The notes under the pieces: model-generated | The model's database searches: none | What the model saw: the letters and a program-made list of their open reading frames with translations, nothing else | Told to the model about the DNA's origin: nothing | Shown here: positions 1 to 8,732 of the stretch, in pieces | How positions within the stretch are numbered: position 1 is the first letter of the stretch | Layout of the letters: every line of letters begins with the position of its first letter | Assembly (NCBI RefSeq): GCF_001815865.1 | Contig: NZ_KV822210.1 | Span: forward strand, 1 to 51,473 | Reading direction: 5' to 3' | DNA: 51,473 nucleotides | From: Abiotrophia sp. HMSC24B09 | GTDB taxonomy: Bacteria; Bacillota; Bacilli; Lactobacillales; Aerococcaceae | Position numbers and translations under genes: made by a program

Positions 1-2304
1 GTTAAAGAACAAAATGGTAAGCTTGGTGGGATTACTTACGATGAGAAGGCCTACAAGGTTAAAGTTACTGTCACAGACAACGCAGGTCAATTAGAAGCTG
101 CGGTAGAATACCCAGATGGTCAAGAGATTACTAACGTTTACCAAGCGGGATCAGTAAGCAAAGTCTTGAAAGCTAACAAGGCGCTGACAGGTGCTAACTT
201 AGCAGATGACCAATTCACTTTTGAATTGGTTAACAAAGCTACTGACAAAGTGGTTCAAACCGCTAAGAATAAGGCAGACGGGACTGTAACCTTCCCAGCT
301 GAAACCTATACAGCTGTGGGCAACTACACTTACACCATCCGTGAGAAGAATGATGGTTCTAAGGGCTACACCTATGACGCTAAGGAAGTTGAAGTCACTG
401 TAGCGGTAACTGACAACGGCCAAGGTCAATTGGTAGCGACTGAAACTTATGCTACGCCAGCTGAGTTTACTAACAACTACCAAGCTTTATCAACAAGCGC
501 AGCCATTAGTGTGACAAAAGCCTTAACTGGCCGTCCACAAAAGGCAGGCGAATTCAGCTTCGACTTAATCGAAGAAGGAGCTACAAGTGCAGCGCAAACT
601 AAAGTCAACGCTGAGAACGGTAGTGTGGCCTTCGACGCGATTACTTACACCAAACCAGGTACTTATAAGTACACGGTTAAGGAGAAAGCGGGGACTGTTG
701 CTGGGGTGACTTACAGCACTCAAGTATTGAACGTAACCGTAAAAGTAACTGACAATGCCGGCCAATTAGAAGCTACGGTAGAATACCCAGACGGGCAAAC
801 CATTACCAACGCTTATAAAGCAGCCGCTGCTGATGTCACCATCAAAGCTAAGAAAGTCTTGAAAGGTAAAGCGTTAGTAGCTAATGCCTTCACCTTCGAA
901 TTAGTAGATGCTTCAACCAACAAAGTTGTTGACACTGCTAAGAACGATGCAAATGGGGATGTTACCTTCAAGGCGCAAAGTCTCTCAAGCGCTGGTGCCT
1001 ACACTTACTCTGTTCGTGAAAAACTAGACGCTAATGATAAAGGGATGACCTATGACTCAAGCAATATCTTGGTACACGTCCGTGTAACAGATAACCTTGC
1101 GGGTCAATTAGAAGCAACTGTAACGCCAGATAAGGAATTAACATTCACCAACAGCTACAAGCCATTGGATCAAAATGTTACCCTTATGGCAACTAAACGC
1201 ATGGAAGGTCGCGCTCTTCAAGCTAACGAATTTAACTTCGTCTTGAAAGACGCTGACGGCAAAGAACTACAACGTGTCGCTAACGATGCGACAGGTAAGG
1301 TAAGCTTTGAACCAATTACTTATTCAGCAGTTGGGACTTACACTTACACTATCGCAGAAGTTTCAGGCGATGCTAAAGGTGTTACTTATGACGCTAAAGA
1401 AGTGAAAGTAACTGTTGAGGTCAAAGACGACAATGGCCAATTAGTAGCGACACCAAGCTATGAACAAGAGCCAGTCTTTACTAACCGTTACGCAGCAGCT
1501 TCAACCAAGCAAGCATTAAGCGTTAAGAAAGTTTTAGAAGGTCGTGCTTTAGAAGCAGGCGAGTTCGAGTTCGAATTATTAGACGAACAAGGCACTAAGT
1601 TGGCAAGTGCTAAGAACGACGCAGAGGGCAATGTAACCTTCGAAGAACAAACTTATAGCAAAGTAGGGACTAGCAAGTATCGTATTCAAGAAGTGAATAA
1701 CGGCTTGAAGAACGTTACTTACGATACCAAAGTAGTAGAAGCAACTGTTGAAGTAGTTGATAACCAAGCACAATTAACCCCTTCAGTTACTTACACTCAC
1801 GATGCTACCTTCACTAACACCTATAAGGCAGTGGACCCAGGGCAACCAAGCTTCAGCGTAGACGCTATGAAAGAATTGGAAGGCCGTGAAATGAAGGCAG
1901 ATGAATTCCAATTCAATCTCCTCGATTCAAATGGCAACCTGGTTGCTACCGCTAAAAACGATGCATCAGGTAAGATTCATTTGGAACATACCATCACAAA
2001 CCCAAGTGAAGGTACCTTTACTTACAAAGTCGTGGAAAAAGACTTGGGCGACAAAGAAATCACTTATGACAAAACTGTTCATGAGGTTTCTGTAACTGTA
2101 AGTAAGGACAGCGAAGGCAAGTTCCAAGCAAAAGTGGATAGTGCCAAATCTATTGTCTTTAAGAACACTTACAAACCAGTGAAAGAAGAGAAAAAATTAC
2201 CTAAGACCGGTGAAGCTGAAGTTATTTGGTTGACTGCTTTGGCTAGCATGATGGTAATGGGCGCAATTGCAGTTCTCCTTCTTGACAAAAAAGCAAGATC
2301 TTAG
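1..2304 (+). CDS. LPXTG surface protein with tandem pilin-type isopeptide domains (5' partial)
   Basis: The frame is open from base 1, so the start lies upstream. 767 residues are visible. There is the tail of one domain (to nt ~147), then six full domains of about 105-112 residues starting near nt 150, 505, 838, 1180, 1513 and 1858. Each begins with a K-x-L-x-G-R-type strand followed by EF.FEL, has a central Y.Y.I.E, and ends in F/I-T-N-x-Y. This is the Lys/Glu/Asn pattern of Spy0128/FctA pilin domains, whose Lys-Asn isopeptide bond makes rigid stalks (family knowledge). The C-terminus is a sortase signal: LPKTG at residues 733-737, a hydrophobic helix and a basic tail KKARS. Role inferred: cell-wall-anchored adhesin stalk or pilin-like fibre. 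No sortase gene is present in the window. A similar but shorter protein follows at 2911. Confidence 0.9.
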   Translation, partial: VKEQNGKLGGITYDEKAYKVKVTVTDNAGQLEAAVEYPDGQEITNVYQAGSVSKVLKANKALTGANLADDQFTFELVNKATDKVVQTAKNKADGTVTFPAETYTAVGNYTYTIREKNDGSKGYTYDAKEVEVTVAVTDNGQGQLVATETYATPAEFTNNYQALSTSAAISVTKALTGRPQKAGEFSFDLIEEGATSAAQTKVNAENGSVAFDAITYTKPGTYKYTVKEKAGTVAGVTYSTQVLNVTVKVTDNAGQLEATVEYPDGQTITNAYKAAAADVTIKAKKVLKGKALVANAFTFELVDASTNKVVDTAKNDANGDVTFKAQSLSSAGAYTYSVREKLDANDKGMTYDSSNILVHVRVTDNLAGQLEATVTPDKELTFTNSYKPLDQNVTLMATKRMEGRALQANEFNFVLKDADGKELQRVANDATGKVSFEPITYSAVGTYTYTIAEVSGDAKGVTYDAKEVKVTVEVKDDNGQLVATPSYEQEPVFTNRYAAASTKQALSVKKVLEGRALEAGEFEFELLDEQGTKLASAKNDAEGNVTFEEQTYSKVGTSKYRIQEVNNGLKNVTYDTKVVEATVEVVDNQAQLTPSVTYTHDATFTNTYKAVDPGQPSFSVDAMKELEGREMKADEFQFNLLDSNGNLVATAKNDASGKIHLEHTITNPSEGTFTYKVVEKDLGDKEITYDKTVHEVSVTVSKDSEGKFQAKVDSAKSIVFKNTYKPVKEEKKLPKTGEAEVIWLTALASMMVMGAIAVLLLDKKARS

Positions 2305-2341
2305 GCTACTTTATTAGTAGTTGGCAAAGCCTAAAGTATGC

Positions 2342-2379
2342 AGAAAAGTCCCAGAGTTTATAAACTCTGGGGCTTTTCT
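2342..2379 (+). terminator. Rho-independent terminator of the first LPXTG gene
   Basis: Near-perfect hairpin: AGAAAAG / CTTTTCT outer arms and CCCAGAGTTT / AAACTCTGGG inner arms with one T-G pair between them. It lies 38 bases after the stop. The flanking A and T tracts would let it work in both directions. Confidence 0.85.
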
Positions 2380-2388
2380 CTATCAAAA

Positions 2389-2420
2389 AAAGAGGCTGAA
2401 TGGTAGAATTCAGCCTCTTT
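2389..2420. terminator. Second hairpin (terminator-like)
   Basis: AAAGAGGCTGAA (2389-2400) is the exact complement of TTCAGCCTCTTT (2409-2420) with an 8-base loop. It follows the first terminator by nine bases. The A-tract to the left would give a U-run on the minus strand. Confidence 0.6.
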
Positions 2421-2423
2421 GTC

Positions 2424-2617
2424 CTAGGGAGCATTAAGTAGCGGCTAGCTCCCTAGCCAGATCCTATAAAAAATAGGATGGACGACTATTACTATATTAT
2501 CCAGAAAATAGTAGGCCGTCAGAGTTATTTTCTAAATATAGAGGGGAAGTCTAATTTGAAAATAAATCAATAAGCTCTAGGAAAATTACTAATTATCCTA
2601 GCGGAGGTCCGACCTCC
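2424..2617. repeat. Cluster of short inverted repeats in the intergenic gap
   Basis: Four further inverted repeats occur without coding potential: CTAGGGAGC / GCTCCCTAG (2424-2456), ATCCTAT / ATAGGAT (2461-2479), CTAGGA / TCCTAG (2577-2601) and GGAGGTC / GACCTCC around a single C (2603-2617). None is followed by a clear T-run. Apart from these, the terminators before them and the promoter and leader after them, the 2305-2910 gap shows no gene. Confidence 0.55.
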
Positions 2618-2787
2618 AGACTATAGTATACAATAATCATCTGAAATTGTCACTACAAAAAAACGATATTATGGGCTTTTTTGGGCAAATGACTGGTCAA
2701 ATCCAATCAATAGTATCAATAATTAGCAAAAATTATCTTCAATTAAGTTTGGAAATTAGGTGTTAAACTTGATTCCACTAAAAGAAC

Positions 2788-2816
2788 TGTACAAATAGCA
2801 AGTGGTGTGATATACT
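2788..2816 (+). promoter_or_regulatory. Promoter of the second LPXTG gene
   Basis: -35 TGTACA (2788-2793), 17-base spacer, -10 TATACT (2811-2816), with an extended -10 TG at 2808-2809. The transcript would start about 90 bases before the ATG. Confidence 0.6.
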
Positions 2817-2852
2817 ATATATGGTATTAAATTGCCGATATCCAGAAAATTA

Positions 2853-2888
2853 GGGTGCTATTTAGTAGCGCAAAAGATAGTGGCACCC
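2853..2888 (+). promoter_or_regulatory. Leader hairpin next to the ribosome binding site
   Basis: GGGTGC (2853-2858) pairs with GCACCC (2883-2888), extended by TAT / ATA. It sits in the 5' leader and ends seven bases before the AAGGAGG (2895-2901) of the LPXTG gene. It has no T-run, so any effect would be on translation or RNA stability (inference). Confidence 0.4.
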
Positions 2889-2910
2889 GAAACTAAGGAG
2901 GGGAAATTTT

Positions 2911-5160
2911 ATGAATAAGCGTAAGTTTTTTAACTTGCTTATTTCACTCTTAATGGTTCTGAGCATTTTTGTCGGACCGATCAATGCATTAGCTCAAGAA
3001 GCGCCTGCAGGCGCAGAGCCAGCGACAGCGGCACCCGCGGTTGCATCAGAATCAAGTACTAGTGACAACGCAGGTGGGGTAGCAGCACCAGCAAGTCCTA
3101 GTGAGAACCAGCCGGCAGCTAATCCAGAAGCAGCCGCAACATCAGCCAGTCAAGCAGCCCAGTTGGTATCAACTGAGTTCTTGATTAATAACAACCCGGT
3201 TGTTGACGGGGCTAAATATGGTGAGGGTAAATTCTATATTAAGCCAACTTACCAAATTCCGGATTCAGCAACAGTAAAAAATGGGGATACTTTTGTCTAC
3301 CAAGTGCCAGCACAATTGGCGGTAGAGAAAACTGAACCAAAAGAAATTAAAGCACCTAATGACACGACAGTTGCTACGTTGACTACTGATCCAGCTACTA
3401 ACACCGCAACTATTACAATCACTAACGAAGCCTACTATCGCTTCATGAACGAAAGTCGTACTGTCAGTGCTTTGTTCACAGCAGTATGGGCTGACTCTGT
3501 TGCAGTTGATGAGACAGTAACTATGACGTTACCTGGCGCAGGCTCTTATACACTTACCCGTATTGTACCGATGGAAGATTCCACTGGGTACTTCAAGTGG
3601 GGCGTTCAAGATAAAGACGACCCAAGCATGATCAGATGGCAAGTGTTGGTTAACCGTTTGGCCGCTAAGGACGTAACGGGCGTAAGTATTGCTGACACTA
3701 TTCCAGAAGGTCAAGAATTAGTTGGCGAAGTAACAGGTTACTACTTTACTGAATGGGGTAAGGAAGAAGGCCATCCAGCACTTGATAGTGCAGGTGTCAA
3801 AGTAACAGACAAAAACCACTTCACGGTTACGCCAGAAAATGGTGATTTGAGTGGTCGTGGTTTGTACTTGCGTTATTCTACAAAATTAACAAGTCCTGTT
3901 GACAACGCAACTAAAAAAGTATTCAACTCTATCGTTGTAAAAACTGCTAAAGAAGTTCATAATGTTGATGGTTTTGCTCCACTAACCACTACTGAGGGTG
4001 GCGCATCAGCTAGCCGTTCAGACGAAGTGATTTTCAAAGTGACCAAGAAATTAGATGGCCGCGCTTTGAAAGCTGGCGAATTCCAATTCCAATTAATCAA
4101 CACAGCTGATAACTCTGTTGTCCAAACTGTAAGTAACGATGCTCAAGGCAATGTAACTTTTGCTAAAGTGAAATTCTCTCAAGCTGGCGACTTTGTTTAC
4201 AAAATTAAAGAAGTAAACAATGCTGTCCCAGGTGTTACTTACGATGAAGCAGAGCTAACTGCCAACGTTAAAGTAGTAGACGAGAACGGTGAGAAGAAAG
4301 CAACTGTTACCTATGATCAAGCTCAGTTTGCTAACAGCTATAAAGCTGCTAAAACTAGCCAAGAAATCGTAGTGAAGAAGCAATTAGAAGGCCGTGCACT
4401 TAAGGCAGACGAGTTCGAGTTCCAATTGCAAGATGCACAAGGTAAAGTATTACAAACCGTGAAGAATGCCCAAGATGGAACTGTTAAGTTCGCTTCAGTT
4501 GAATTCGAACAAGCCGGCACTTACAACTATAAAGTTGTAGAAAAAGCAGGTAGCGATGAAACCGTAACCTACGATACCAAAGCGGTTGATGTAGTGGTAA
4601 CTGTTGTGGACAATGGCGCAGGCCAATTAGAATCAAGCGCTAGTTACACTAACCAAGCGACCTTTGTTAACAAAGCAGCGACTAACTTACCAAACTCTTC
4701 TGACCCTGCACCTGCTGCAGTTGACTTCACAGTAGCAGCTAAGAAAGTATTAGTTGGTCGTCAACTAAAAGATAAAGAGTTCAAATTTGAATTAGTAGAC
4801 AGCATGGGCAAAGTCTTAGCAACGGCAAGCAATGACGCTTCAGGTGCGATTAGCTTAACTTCTTCTTATGCACAAGAAGGGACCTATAAGTTAACCGTAC
4901 GCGAAGTTGCTGGGCAAGATTCAGCTATCAGCTACGACAAGACTAAGTTCAACGTAACGGTTGCTGTAACGAAGGATGCTAATGGCAAGCTTAAAGCAGA
5001 AGTTGCGACAGAGAAGGAACTTGTATTCTACAATGCCTTCAATGCTAAGAATCCATCTTTACCAAGCACTGGTGAAATGAACTTCATCTGGTTGGCTCTT
5101 GTCTTAGCCTTAATTTCTGTAGTACTACTCTTGGCTAACAAGCCACATCATGTAGACTAA
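2911..5160 (+). CDS. LPXTG surface adhesin with N-terminal adhesin region and three pilin-type domains
   Basis: 749 residues. ATG is preceded by AAGGAGGGG. Residues 1-28 are a Sec signal peptide (basic start, hydrophobic core, cleavage near ALA-QE). Residues 30-85 are an Ala/Pro/Glu-rich linker. Residues ~88-365 resemble the paired Ig-fold binding region of Gram-positive MSCRAMM-type adhesins; this assignment is by sequence style only. Three Spy0128/FctA-type isopeptide domains follow from about residues 372, 484 and 605, with K..L.GR starts and F.N ends. LPSTG (717-721), a hydrophobic helix and a short C-tail complete the sortase signal. The stalk domains closely resemble those of the upstream protein, so the pair probably arose by duplication. 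It has its own promoter and terminator. The ligand is unknown. Confidence 0.9.
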   Translation: MNKRKFFNLLISLLMVLSIFVGPINALAQEAPAGAEPATAAPAVASESSTSDNAGGVAAPASPSENQPAANPEAAATSASQAAQLVSTEFLINNNPVVDGAKYGEGKFYIKPTYQIPDSATVKNGDTFVYQVPAQLAVEKTEPKEIKAPNDTTVATLTTDPATNTATITITNEAYYRFMNESRTVSALFTAVWADSVAVDETVTMTLPGAGSYTLTRIVPMEDSTGYFKWGVQDKDDPSMIRWQVLVNRLAAKDVTGVSIADTIPEGQELVGEVTGYYFTEWGKEEGHPALDSAGVKVTDKNHFTVTPENGDLSGRGLYLRYSTKLTSPVDNATKKVFNSIVVKTAKEVHNVDGFAPLTTTEGGASASRSDEVIFKVTKKLDGRALKAGEFQFQLINTADNSVVQTVSNDAQGNVTFAKVKFSQAGDFVYKIKEVNNAVPGVTYDEAELTANVKVVDENGEKKATVTYDQAQFANSYKAAKTSQEIVVKKQLEGRALKADEFEFQLQDAQGKVLQTVKNAQDGTVKFASVEFEQAGTYNYKVVEKAGSDETVTYDTKAVDVVVTVVDNGAGQLESSASYTNQATFVNKAATNLPNSSDPAPAAVDFTVAAKKVLVGRQLKDKEFKFELVDSMGKVLATASNDASGAISLTSSYAQEGTYKLTVREVAGQDSAISYDKTKFNVTVAVTKDANGKLKAEVATEKELVFYNAFNAKNPSLPSTGEMNFIWLALVLALISVVLLLANKPHHVD

Positions 5161-5184
5161 TTTAGTTTTACACCTCAAAAATAG

Positions 5185-5220
5185 ACTGGTGCTAGCCTCT
5201 GGCTGGCGCCAGTTTTTTCT
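5185..5220 (+). terminator. Rho-independent terminator
   Basis: ACTGGTGCTAGCC / GGCTGGCGCCAGT hairpin with a TCT loop, followed by TTTTTT, 24 bases after the LPXTG stop codon. Confidence 0.85.
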
Positions 5221-5257
5221 ATCTTGTGTACCTTGCTTAACAAGTTTGCCATTCCTA

Positions 5258-5286
5258 CTGTCAGGGGCCTACAATTATGTTATAAT
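5258..5286 (+). promoter_or_regulatory. metG promoter
   Basis: -35 CTGTCA (5258-5263), 17-base spacer, -10 TATAAT (5281-5286), with extended -10 TG at 5278-5279. It probably serves metG, tatD, rnmV and rsmA, which are tightly packed. Confidence 0.75.
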
Positions 5287-5323
5287 AGAAGTAATTTGAA
5301 GAAATAGAAAGGGGCACTCATTC

Positions 5324-7348
5324 GTGACCACGCAAAAACCTACCTATTATATTACAACGCCGATCTACTACCCAAGTGGTAAGTTACATATCGGTAACTC
5401 CTACTCTACCCTAGCCTGTGACGCTATGACGCGTTATAAGCGTCTACAAGGCTTTGATGCTTTCTTCCTAACTGGGACCGATGAGCACGGTCAGAAGATT
5501 GAACGGACAGCTGAGGGGCTAGGAGTAAGTCCTAAGCAATATGTCGACGAGATGGCCGACATCATTAAGAAGCTTTGGGATTTATTAGATATCGACTATT
5601 CACACTTTATCCGGACTACAGATGACTACCATGAGAAGGCTGTGCAAGATGCCTTTGAGCAACTCCTAGCCCAAGATGACATCTATCTAGGCGAGTATAG
5701 CGGATGGTATTCCGTCAGTGACGAAGAATTCTTCACCGAGAGCCAATTAGTTGAAGTTTACCGCGATGCGGATGGTAATGTGACAGGTGGGGTTGCCCCA
5801 ACTGGCAACGAAGTAACCTTGGTCAAGGAAGAGTCTTACTTCTTCCGTATGAGCAAATATGCTGACCGTTTGGTGCAATACTATGAAGACCACGCTGACT
5901 TCTTAGAGCCAGCCTTCCGTAAGACCGAAATGATCAATAACTTCATCAAGCCTGGCTTGGAAGATTTGGCGGTGTCTCGGACCACCTTCACTTGGGGTGT
6001 GCCGGTTAAGTCCAATCCTAAGCATGTCATCTATGTCTGGATTGATGCACTCTTAAACTATATTACTGCGCTAGGCTACGGTTCTGACGATACCAGTCGC
6101 TACAACAAATACTGGCCAGCAGATGCTCATGTCATCGGTAAGGATATTTCCCGTTTCCACATGATTTACTGGCCAACTATTCTCATGGCCTTGGGCTTGC
6201 CATTGCCTAAGAAGATTTTCGCTCATGGCTGGTACCTCATGAAGGAAGGTAAGATGTCCAAGTCTAAGGGGAATGTCATCTACCCAGAAACCTTGGTAGA
6301 ACGCTATGGCTTGGATGCCACTCGTTTCTATCTCTTGCATGAAATGGGTGTCGGCAACGATGCGGTCTTCACACCAGAAGGCTTTGTCCAATTAGTCAAC
6401 TCCGAATTAGCCAATGACTTGGGTAACTTGCTCAACCGGACCGTTGCCATGATGAACAAGTATTTCCAAGGCCAAGTGCCAACCGAAGGCTTAGAGGCGA
6501 CTGCAGTGGATGCTGACTATGATGCTTATGTTAAGGAGCAAATGGCGGCCTACTATCAAGCTATGGATGCCATGAGCTTGAGTGCAGCCTTGAGCCATGT
6601 TATGGCCATTGTCTCCCGTACCAACAAGTACATTGATGAAACCATGCCTTGGGTCTTAGTTAAAGAAGAAGCGACCCTAGGTCAACTGCGTTCTGTCATG
6701 AACCATTTAGCAGAGGCTTTACGCCTGGTGGCCCATCTGTCACGTCCATTCATGACCCAAGCGCCAGCTAAGATTTTCGAACAACTAGGGCTGAATGATC
6801 AAATGGGCCTAGACTTTACTCAATTAGTCTATGGGGCCTTCCCTGCAGGCGCAAGTGTAGTGGCTAAGGGGACCCCAATCTTCCCACGTTTGGATGCAGA
6901 GCTAGAAGTGACCTATATTCAAGAAGCTATGGCAGCTGGTAAACCAGGTGCTAGCCAAGCCAAGGTTGACGACCCTAACTGGGATCCAGAAGCCACTGAA
7001 TTAGTTCACCGTGAAGTAGCCGAAGCTGAATTCGATGACTTCTTGAAGATTGAGATGAAGGTGGCAGAGGTCTTGGATGTTCAACCAGTCAAGGGCTCTA
7101 ATAAACTATTACGTTTCCGCCTGGATGCGGGCGATAAGGGTCACCGTCAAATTCTGTCCGGGATTGCTAAATTCTATCCAAATCCGGAAGAACTAATCGG
7201 TCGTAAGGTCTGCATCGTCTCTAACCTCAAGCCACGTAAGATGATGGGCTATGTCAGCCAGGGCATGATTTTATCCTCTGAACAGGACGGCCAACTCCAT
7301 CTCTTAGCAGCAGATCCAAATGCAGCAAATGGCGCTTGGATTGGCTAG
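5324..7348 (+). CDS. metG: Methionyl-tRNA synthetase
   Basis: 674 residues, full length for the long form. It charges tRNA-Met with methionine in the cytosol. It shows the class I signature HIGN (residues 22-25) and KMSKS (310-314), an anticodon-binding helical domain, and a C-terminal EMAP/tRNA-binding OB fold (about 572-674, with K-V-A-E-V near its start). The connective region lacks the Cys-x2-Cys zinc knuckle of the E. coli-type enzyme, as in many Bacillota forms. The start is GTG at 5324 with AAAGGGG ten bases upstream. It is the first gene of a compact operon; the tatD ATG begins 14 bases after its stop. Confidence 0.97.
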   Translation: MTTQKPTYYITTPIYYPSGKLHIGNSYSTLACDAMTRYKRLQGFDAFFLTGTDEHGQKIERTAEGLGVSPKQYVDEMADIIKKLWDLLDIDYSHFIRTTDDYHEKAVQDAFEQLLAQDDIYLGEYSGWYSVSDEEFFTESQLVEVYRDADGNVTGGVAPTGNEVTLVKEESYFFRMSKYADRLVQYYEDHADFLEPAFRKTEMINNFIKPGLEDLAVSRTTFTWGVPVKSNPKHVIYVWIDALLNYITALGYGSDDTSRYNKYWPADAHVIGKDISRFHMIYWPTILMALGLPLPKKIFAHGWYLMKEGKMSKSKGNVIYPETLVERYGLDATRFYLLHEMGVGNDAVFTPEGFVQLVNSELANDLGNLLNRTVAMMNKYFQGQVPTEGLEATAVDADYDAYVKEQMAAYYQAMDAMSLSAALSHVMAIVSRTNKYIDETMPWVLVKEEATLGQLRSVMNHLAEALRLVAHLSRPFMTQAPAKIFEQLGLNDQMGLDFTQLVYGAFPAGASVVAKGTPIFPRLDAELEVTYIQEAMAAGKPGASQAKVDDPNWDPEATELVHREVAEAEFDDFLKIEMKVAEVLDVQPVKGSNKLLRFRLDAGDKGHRQILSGIAKFYPNPEELIGRKVCIVSNLKPRKMMGYVSQGMILSSEQDGQLHLLAADPNAANGAWIG

Positions 7349-7362
7349 ACGAGGTGACCAAG

Positions 7363-8151
7363 ATGCCTTTATTTGATACGCACACGCACTTGAACGCCCA
7401 GCAATTTGCGGGCCAGGAGGCAGATTATATTGCCCGAGCCCTAGCGGCGGACGTGGGCTATCTAGCAGTGGTGGGATTTGATGATCCCACCATTGAGCGT
7501 AGTTTGGCCTTAAGTGCGGCCTACGATAACATTATTTCGGTAGTGGGTTGGCATCCGACTGAGGCCCACACCTACAATGACCAGGTGGAGCGTCGCCTGG
7601 AGGAATGGCTAGAATTGCCTAAGGTTAGGATGCTAGGCGAGATTGGCTTGGACTACTATTGGGATACTGCCCCTTGGGATGTGCAAGCCCAGGTCTTCCG
7701 GCGTCAGATTGCCATTGCCAAGTCACACGGTCTGCCCATTACCATCCATAATCGTGATGCAACTGAAGACACCTATCGGATTCTCAAGCAAGAAGGCCTG
7801 CCGGCTGCGGGTGGCATTATGCATAGCTTTGGCGGGACAGCTGAAGAAGCCATGCGTTTTGTAGACCTTGGCATGCATATCAGCTTCAGTGGGGTCTTGA
7901 CCTTTAAAAAATCCGAGGCAGTCCGCCAAGCGGCGGCCCTAGTACCGGCAGAGCGTCTCTTGGTTGAGACCGATGCCCCCTATTTGGCGCCAGTGCCTAA
8001 GCGTGGTAAGCAAAATGAGCCAGCCTATGTCCGCTATGTGGCAGAGTGCCTGGCTCAGGTGCGAGACATGAGTCTGGAAGAGCTAGCCAAATTGACGACG
8101 GGCAATGCCTGCCGTCTCTTCCAGTGGTGGCCTGAGGGGTGGGACCAATGA
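7363..8151 (+). CDS. tatD: TatD-family metal-dependent deoxyribonuclease
   Basis: 262 residues from the ATG at 7363, chosen because GAGGTGA lies 5-6 bases upstream; a longer TTG start inside metG is less likely. TIM-barrel hydrolase motifs are visible: H-T-H (residues 7-9), a G-E-I-G-L-D-Y metal-binding segment, H-N-R-D, H-S-F-G-G and E-T-D-A-P-Y. The family comprises Mg-dependent 3'-5' DNases implicated in DNA repair. Its ATG-to-stop layout (TatD stop overlapping the rnmV start as ATGA) and the order metG-tatD-rnmV-rsmA are the standard Bacillota arrangement. The physiological substrate is not shown by the sequence. Confidence 0.93.
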   Translation: MPLFDTHTHLNAQQFAGQEADYIARALAADVGYLAVVGFDDPTIERSLALSAAYDNIISVVGWHPTEAHTYNDQVERRLEEWLELPKVRMLGEIGLDYYWDTAPWDVQAQVFRRQIAIAKSHGLPITIHNRDATEDTYRILKQEGLPAAGGIMHSFGGTAEEAMRFVDLGMHISFSGVLTFKKSEAVRQAAALVPAERLLVETDAPYLAPVPKRGKQNEPAYVRYVAECLAQVRDMSLEELAKLTTGNACRLFQWWPEGWDQ

Positions 8152-8732
8152 GTCAAGCCATGCCCCAAGAGGTTATTGTGGTGGAAGGGCGCGATGATAC
8201 CAAACGCCTGATTGAGACCTTTGGCCCGACGGTTAAGACCATTGAGACAGGGGGCTCTGCCCTAGAAGCGCCGGTCTTGGCTCAGATTGTAGAAGCAGCT
8301 AAGACTCATGGCATTATCGTCTTGACGGACCCCGACTACCAAGGGGAGCGTCTCAGACGACTGGTGACCCAGGCGGTGCCAAGCGCTAAGCAAGCCCATA
8401 TTAGTCGGACGGCAGCCTTTGGTGGCCAAGGCAAGAGCCTGGGGGTGGAACATGCGAGTCCCCAAGAGATTCGTCAAGCCCTAAATCAGGTTATGACGCC
8501 GGCTGAGGGAGACTTAGTGGCTTTAATTCCCATGGGCAGCCTGGCCCAGTGGGGGCTGACCGCAGGTCCGGGCTCCAAGGCGCGTCGTCAGGCCGTCAGT
8601 CAGCACTTTAATTTAGGTTATACCAACGCCAAGCAATTGCAGCGCCAACTGCAACGCTATGGCATCGACCAGGCTGGCTTGGGTGAATTCGTCCAAGTCC
8701 TAGATCAAGCCCAAGGAGGGACCCGAGAATGA
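8148..8732 (+). CDS. rnmV: Ribonuclease M5 (5S rRNA maturation)
   Basis: 194 residues. The enzyme carries out the final trimming of 5S rRNA precursor. The N-terminal Toprim domain shows V-V-E-G-R-D-D (catalytic Glu13 and Asp16/17) and the L-T-D-P-D-Y-Q-G acidic motif; the C-terminal half is the family-specific helical region. The ATG at 8148 overlaps the tatD stop (ATGA) and has GAGGGG upstream. The in-frame GTG at 8139 has no better ribosome site. It is translationally coupled at both ends, since its own stop overlaps the rsmA start. Confidence 0.95.
   Translation: MSQAMPQEVIVVEGRDDTKRLIETFGPTVKTIETGGSALEAPVLAQIVEAAKTHGIIVLTDPDYQGERLRRLVTQAVPSAKQAHISRTAAFGGQGKSLGVEHASPQEIRQALNQVMTPAEGDLVALIPMGSLAQWGLTAGPGSKARRQAVSQHFNLGYTNAKQLQRQLQRYGIDQAGLGEFVQVLDQAQGGTRE

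Noticed and set aside
2821..2860. CodY box in the LPXTG leader
   Set aside because: Only a half-site (CCAGAAAATT) is present, which is too short to claim.
5324..7348. Zinc-binding MetRS
   Set aside because: The expected CxxC pairs are absent in the connective region, so it was assigned to the zinc-free form.
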